Positions 62,116-64,000 of a DNA stretch of 64,000 bases are shown here, one piece after another (positions within the stretch are counted from its first letter, which is position 1; each line of letters begins with the position of its first letter). The notes beneath the pieces are model-generated. The model made no database searches. It had not been told where the DNA came from and worked only from the letters and a program-made list of their open reading frames with translations. The translations under genes were made by a program, and so were the position numbers. Source of the DNA: Lachnospiraceae bacterium (GTDB lineage: Bacteria > Bacillota > Clostridia > Oscillospirales > CAG-272); contig JAKSPT010000008.1 in assembly GCA_024404495.1 (NCBI GenBank), forward strand, positions 16,706-80,705, given 5' to 3'.

Positions 62116-62544
62116 ATGGCAGAAGAAAAGAAACTTCATTATCTCGTCGTTGACGTCGCGAACGTCAAGCCCCTTTGCTTCGGTGAGGAATACGAATCCA
62201 GAATGATCCTCGACCACGTGATCACCGGCAGAGACGGCGTGATCCAGATGAACCACGGCACCGTTATGCCTCACTTCGCACTCGGCGGAGCGACCCACGA
62301 AGAGGACGAGATCTACTACATCCTTTCCGGCAACGGCACCTGCAAGCTGGACGACGACGTCGTTCCGGTCCACGGCGGTCAGGTCATCTTCATCCCGAAG
62401 GGGACCTTCCACGCCCTCGACAACTCGGCTTCCGACGAAAAGCTCGAGATCCTGACCTTCTGGAAGGACTACCGCTTCAACGACGCTTATGAAGCACGTA
62501 TGAAGGCTTGGGGCAAGTCCTTCAAGACGATCGACGAAGACTGA
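62116..62544 (+). CDS. Cupin-domain protein
   Basis: 142 residues from ATG 62116 (GAGAGG nine bases upstream). One cupin barrel with metal-ligand motifs THEEDEIYYILSGNGTCKLD (about residues 59-78) and GGQVIFIPKGTFHALDNSA (about residues 87-105). It ends with LTFWKDYRF. Cupins of this size are often isomerases, or regulate by binding a sugar; here it may act on the substrate or a lactone in the cluster. Specific role unknown. It lies 28 bases after lpdA. Confidence 0.85.
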   Translation: MAEEKKLHYLVVDVANVKPLCFGEEYESRMILDHVITGRDGVIQMNHGTVMPHFALGGATHEEDEIYYILSGNGTCKLDDDVVPVHGGQVIFIPKGTFHALDNSASDEKLEILTFWKDYRFNDAYEARMKAWGKSFKTIDED

Positions 62545-62559
62545 TCCAACGGATTTCGG

Positions 62560-62590
62560 ACGGACGCCGCAAACGCGGCGTCCGTCTTGG
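62560..62590 (+). terminator. Probable terminator of the catabolic cluster
   Basis: 11-bp stem ACGGACGCCGC (62560-62570) against GCGGCGTCCGT (62575-62585), AAAC loop, followed by CTT only. The hairpin is strong, the T-run is poor. Confidence 0.65.
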
Positions 62591-62608
62591 CATCGGAAGG
62601 AAACGAAA

Positions 62609-63064
62609 ATGGAAAAGGGATATTGCGGCGCGGAATGCGGGAATTGCGGCTTCCGCGGAAAAGGCGAATGCGCCGGATGCCGGGCGAGCGGCGGATGCCC
62701 GTTCGGAAAATACTGCTATCTTGCCTCAACGGTTAAGCCGGGCGGGGAAGCGGCGCTGGAAGCGTATAAGAAAGAGCTGATCGGTGAGATCAACGCGCTC
62801 GGGATCCCGGGGCTGCCCGAAATCACGGAGCTTATCCCGCTGAACGGCTTCTTCGTGAATCTTGCGTATGAACTGCCCGGCGGGAAGAGCGTAAAATTCC
62901 TCGACGACGGGGAGATTTACCTCGGCACGCAGGTTCCCTGCGAATTCAACGACGGCAGCGTCAGCCGGTATTTCGGCGTCGTGGCGGGCCCCGGTTTTCT
63001 TCTCGTCGGGGAGTACGGCGCGGACGGGACCGATCCCGAGCTCATTCTGTACCGAAAAAGATAA
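62609..63064 (+). CDS. Cysteine-rich DUF3795-like protein
   Basis: 151 residues. The N-terminus packs seven to eight cysteines: GYCGAECGNCGFRGKGECAG, then CRASGGCPFGKYC, as two runs. This arrangement resembles DUF3795 and related metal- or zinc-binding domains. The rest is an uncharacterised alpha/beta segment that binds no visible cofactor. GGAAGG precedes ATG 62609. Tentative family call. Confidence 0.65.
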   Translation: MEKGYCGAECGNCGFRGKGECAGCRASGGCPFGKYCYLASTVKPGGEAALEAYKKELIGEINALGIPGLPEITELIPLNGFFVNLAYELPGGKSVKFLDDGEIYLGTQVPCEFNDGSVSRYFGVVAGPGFLLVGEYGADGTDPELILYRKR

Positions 63065-63079
63065 CATTTTGTCAAACTG

Positions 63080-63108
63080 TTGCTTTTCCCGTCGGATGCG
63101 TGTATAAT
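63080..63108 (+). promoter_or_regulatory. Promoter of the phosphatidyltransferase gene
   Basis: TTGCTT (63080-63085), 17-bp spacer, TATAAT (63103-63108), preceded by TG (TGTATAAT). It lies 40 bases before ATG 63149. Confidence 0.85.
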
Positions 63109-63148
63109 AAAGAAAACGGCTGTTTCTTATCATATACGGAGGTTTATT

Positions 63149-63778
63149 ATGAAACCGATCGGCTACTATAATTATACGGTGATCGCAACCTATATCGGGC
63201 TCGCAGCGGCGGGCGTGGGCTGCTTTTTCGCGATGGAAGCGATGACGAAGGCGGCGCTGATCTGCCTGATGGCGGCGGGAGCGATCGACATGATCGACGG
63301 CAAGATCGCCTCTACCAGAAAGAGAACGACTGCCGAGAAGCAGTTCGGGATCCAGATCGATTCCCTCTGCGACCTCGTTTCCTTCGGCGTTCTTCCCGTG
63401 ATGCTGCTCAACTGCTTCACGGTTCCGGATGCGGCGAAGAAGACGGTGGGCGTGCTTTTCGTGCTTGCCGCCGTGATCCGGCTCGCGTATTTCAACGTCA
63501 CCGAGGCGGAGCGTCAGGCGCAGACGACCGGAAGAAGGGAATTCTACGAGGGACTGCCGGTCACCTCGACCGCGCTTCTGCTCCCCGCCGTCTGCCTGCT
63601 CGGACCGCTCTTTCAGGACCGTACGTATCTGATGGGGATGATCTATCTCTCCGCGCTCGCCGTGATCGGCGTTCTTTTCCTCGCTCCTTTCAGGCTGAAA
63701 AAGCCGGGTGGGAAGGGTATCGCGGCGCTGACGGCGGTCGGTACGCTCGTGTTTTTCTCGGTGATTTTCGTGATCTGA
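63149..63778 (+). CDS. CDP-alcohol phosphatidyltransferase, PssA-like
   Basis: 209 residues from ATG 63149 (ACGGAGG six bases upstream); an upstream in-frame start at 63080 coincides with the promoter and is rejected. About five to six transmembrane segments. The CDP-alcohol motif reads DMIDGKIAS, then QFGIQIDSLCDLVSFG (about residue 41-75), matching DGxxAR..G..D..D with Ser in place of the usual Arg. Closest pattern: phosphatidylserine synthase, CDP-diacylglycerol to phosphatidylserine. No psd partner in the window. Confidence 0.85.
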   Translation: MKPIGYYNYTVIATYIGLAAAGVGCFFAMEAMTKAALICLMAAGAIDMIDGKIASTRKRTTAEKQFGIQIDSLCDLVSFGVLPVMLLNCFTVPDAAKKTVGVLFVLAAVIRLAYFNVTEAERQAQTTGRREFYEGLPVTSTALLLPAVCLLGPLFQDRTYLMGMIYLSALAVIGVLFLAPFRLKKPGGKGIAALTAVGTLVFFSVIFVI

Positions 63779-63828
63779 AAAAATATTTTTTCGGAAAGGT
63801 TTCCCACAGTCATTCGTAAAATGGATAT

Positions 63829-63879
63829 AAATGGCACCGGAATTTGTGCGTAAAGCACAAAAACCGATGCCATTTTTTG
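63829..63879 (+). terminator. Terminator after the phosphatidyltransferase
   Basis: AAATGGCACCGG (63829-63840) pairs with CCGATGCCATTT (63864-63875) with one mismatch, enclosing TTGTGC (63843-63848) and GCACAA (63855-63860). Followed by T4G. A strong bipartite hairpin. Confidence 0.87.
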
Positions 63880-63928
63880 ATGAAAAGAGCGGATAACCGA
63901 CAAATCAAAAAAATATTGAAAAAAGGTG

Positions 63929-63957
63929 TTGACATTTCAAGATGTTGGTGCTATAAT
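63929..63957 (+). promoter_or_regulatory. Consensus promoter firing out of the window
   Basis: TTGACA (63929-63934), 17-bp spacer, TATAAT (63952-63957), 12 of 12 consensus bases. The upstream side is A/T-rich. No start codon with a ribosome binding site in the 40 bases left, so the product lies outside the window. Confidence 0.93.
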
Positions 63958-63963
63958 GTACAA

Positions 63964-63997
63964 GCTGTCGCGAAGAGACGGCGGCTGTCGCGAAGAG
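63964..63997. repeat. 14-bp direct repeat, 20-bp period, at the new transcript start
   Basis: GCTGTCGCGAAGAG occurs at 63964-63977 and 63984-63997, exactly 20 bases apart, with an embedded TCGCGA palindrome. The first copy starts 7 bases after the TATAAT, so the repeats form the beginning of the transcript. Its function is unknown. Confidence 0.8.
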
Positions 63998-64000
63998 GGA

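Overview
The window reads as chromosomal DNA from a Gram-positive Clostridia bacterium (Bacillota), probably an uncultured gut lineage. I cannot name the species. The evidence is: the conserved S10-spc-alpha ribosomal order with secY-adk-map-infA-rpmJ-rpoA-rplQ; Firmicute-type DnaD and DnaI helicase-loading proteins; Rex, WalJ, ComEB-type dCMP deaminase, MutS2, YhaO-type nuclease and a CD1247-type partner of EF-P; AGGAGG ribosome binding sites; and TTGACA-17-TATAAT promoters. G+C is high (about 58-60 % by eye) except for one AT-rich gene at 40.8-41.8 kb. Almost all genes are on the + strand. No rRNA, tRNA, CRISPR array or transposase gene was found.

Layout. 1-4.2 kb: end of recO, mutS2, a sugar isomerase-like TIM barrel and an RNHCP protein. 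4.3-9.1 kb: a surface-stalk protein, a convergent aspartokinase, and an MBOAT/DHHW pair for acylating a surface polymer. 9.1-15.8 kb: dCMP deaminase, a membrane protein, rimI, tsaD, then a Rex-like regulator with dnaD, dnaI, a TSCPD protein and a GH25 lysozyme. The gap before the Rex-like gene holds DnaA-box-like motifs and 11-bp tandem repeats. 15.8-16.7 kb: a gene-free stretch with a 199-bp MITE-like element, a palindromic repeat, a consensus promoter and a roughly 300-nt structured leader. 16.7-32.3 kb: the complete S10-spc-alpha operon of 31 genes, with a low-complexity tail on S3 and an apparent CTG start for infA.

32.4-36.4 kb: a promoter whose transcript begins inside a second MITE, then SLOG, lipoprotein, RNase HI and a large CvpA-like membrane protein. 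36.5-40.7 kb: an alkaline-phosphatase-superfamily enzyme, efp, an acidic CD1247-like protein, a secreted PIG-L deacetylase, a Nudix hydrolase and a decayed copy of the PIG-L tail. 40.8-43.2 kb (minus strand): an AT-rich DUF4062 gene, rbfA and an atypical SDR. 43.4-48.8 kb: YhaO-like nuclease, membrane protein, walJ, rlmH, a WG-repeat protein on a Glu/Pro/Thr stalk, and a YbaK deacylase.

48.9-62.5 kb is a coherent catabolic cluster: a metallo-beta-lactamase-fold hydrolase, deoC, mutarotase, PfkB kinase, zinc alcohol dehydrogenase, CoA-acylating aldehyde dehydrogenase, an ADP-forming acyl-CoA ligase (sucCD-like), a complete 2-oxoacid/acetoin dehydrogenase complex (E1 alpha, E1 beta, E2, E3) and a cupin. 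Together they could take 2-deoxyribose or a related sugar to acetyl-CoA and then to acid plus ATP. The window ends with a DUF3795-like protein, a PssA-like CDP-alcohol phosphatidyltransferase and a consensus promoter that fires out of the window into a 20-bp-period direct repeat.
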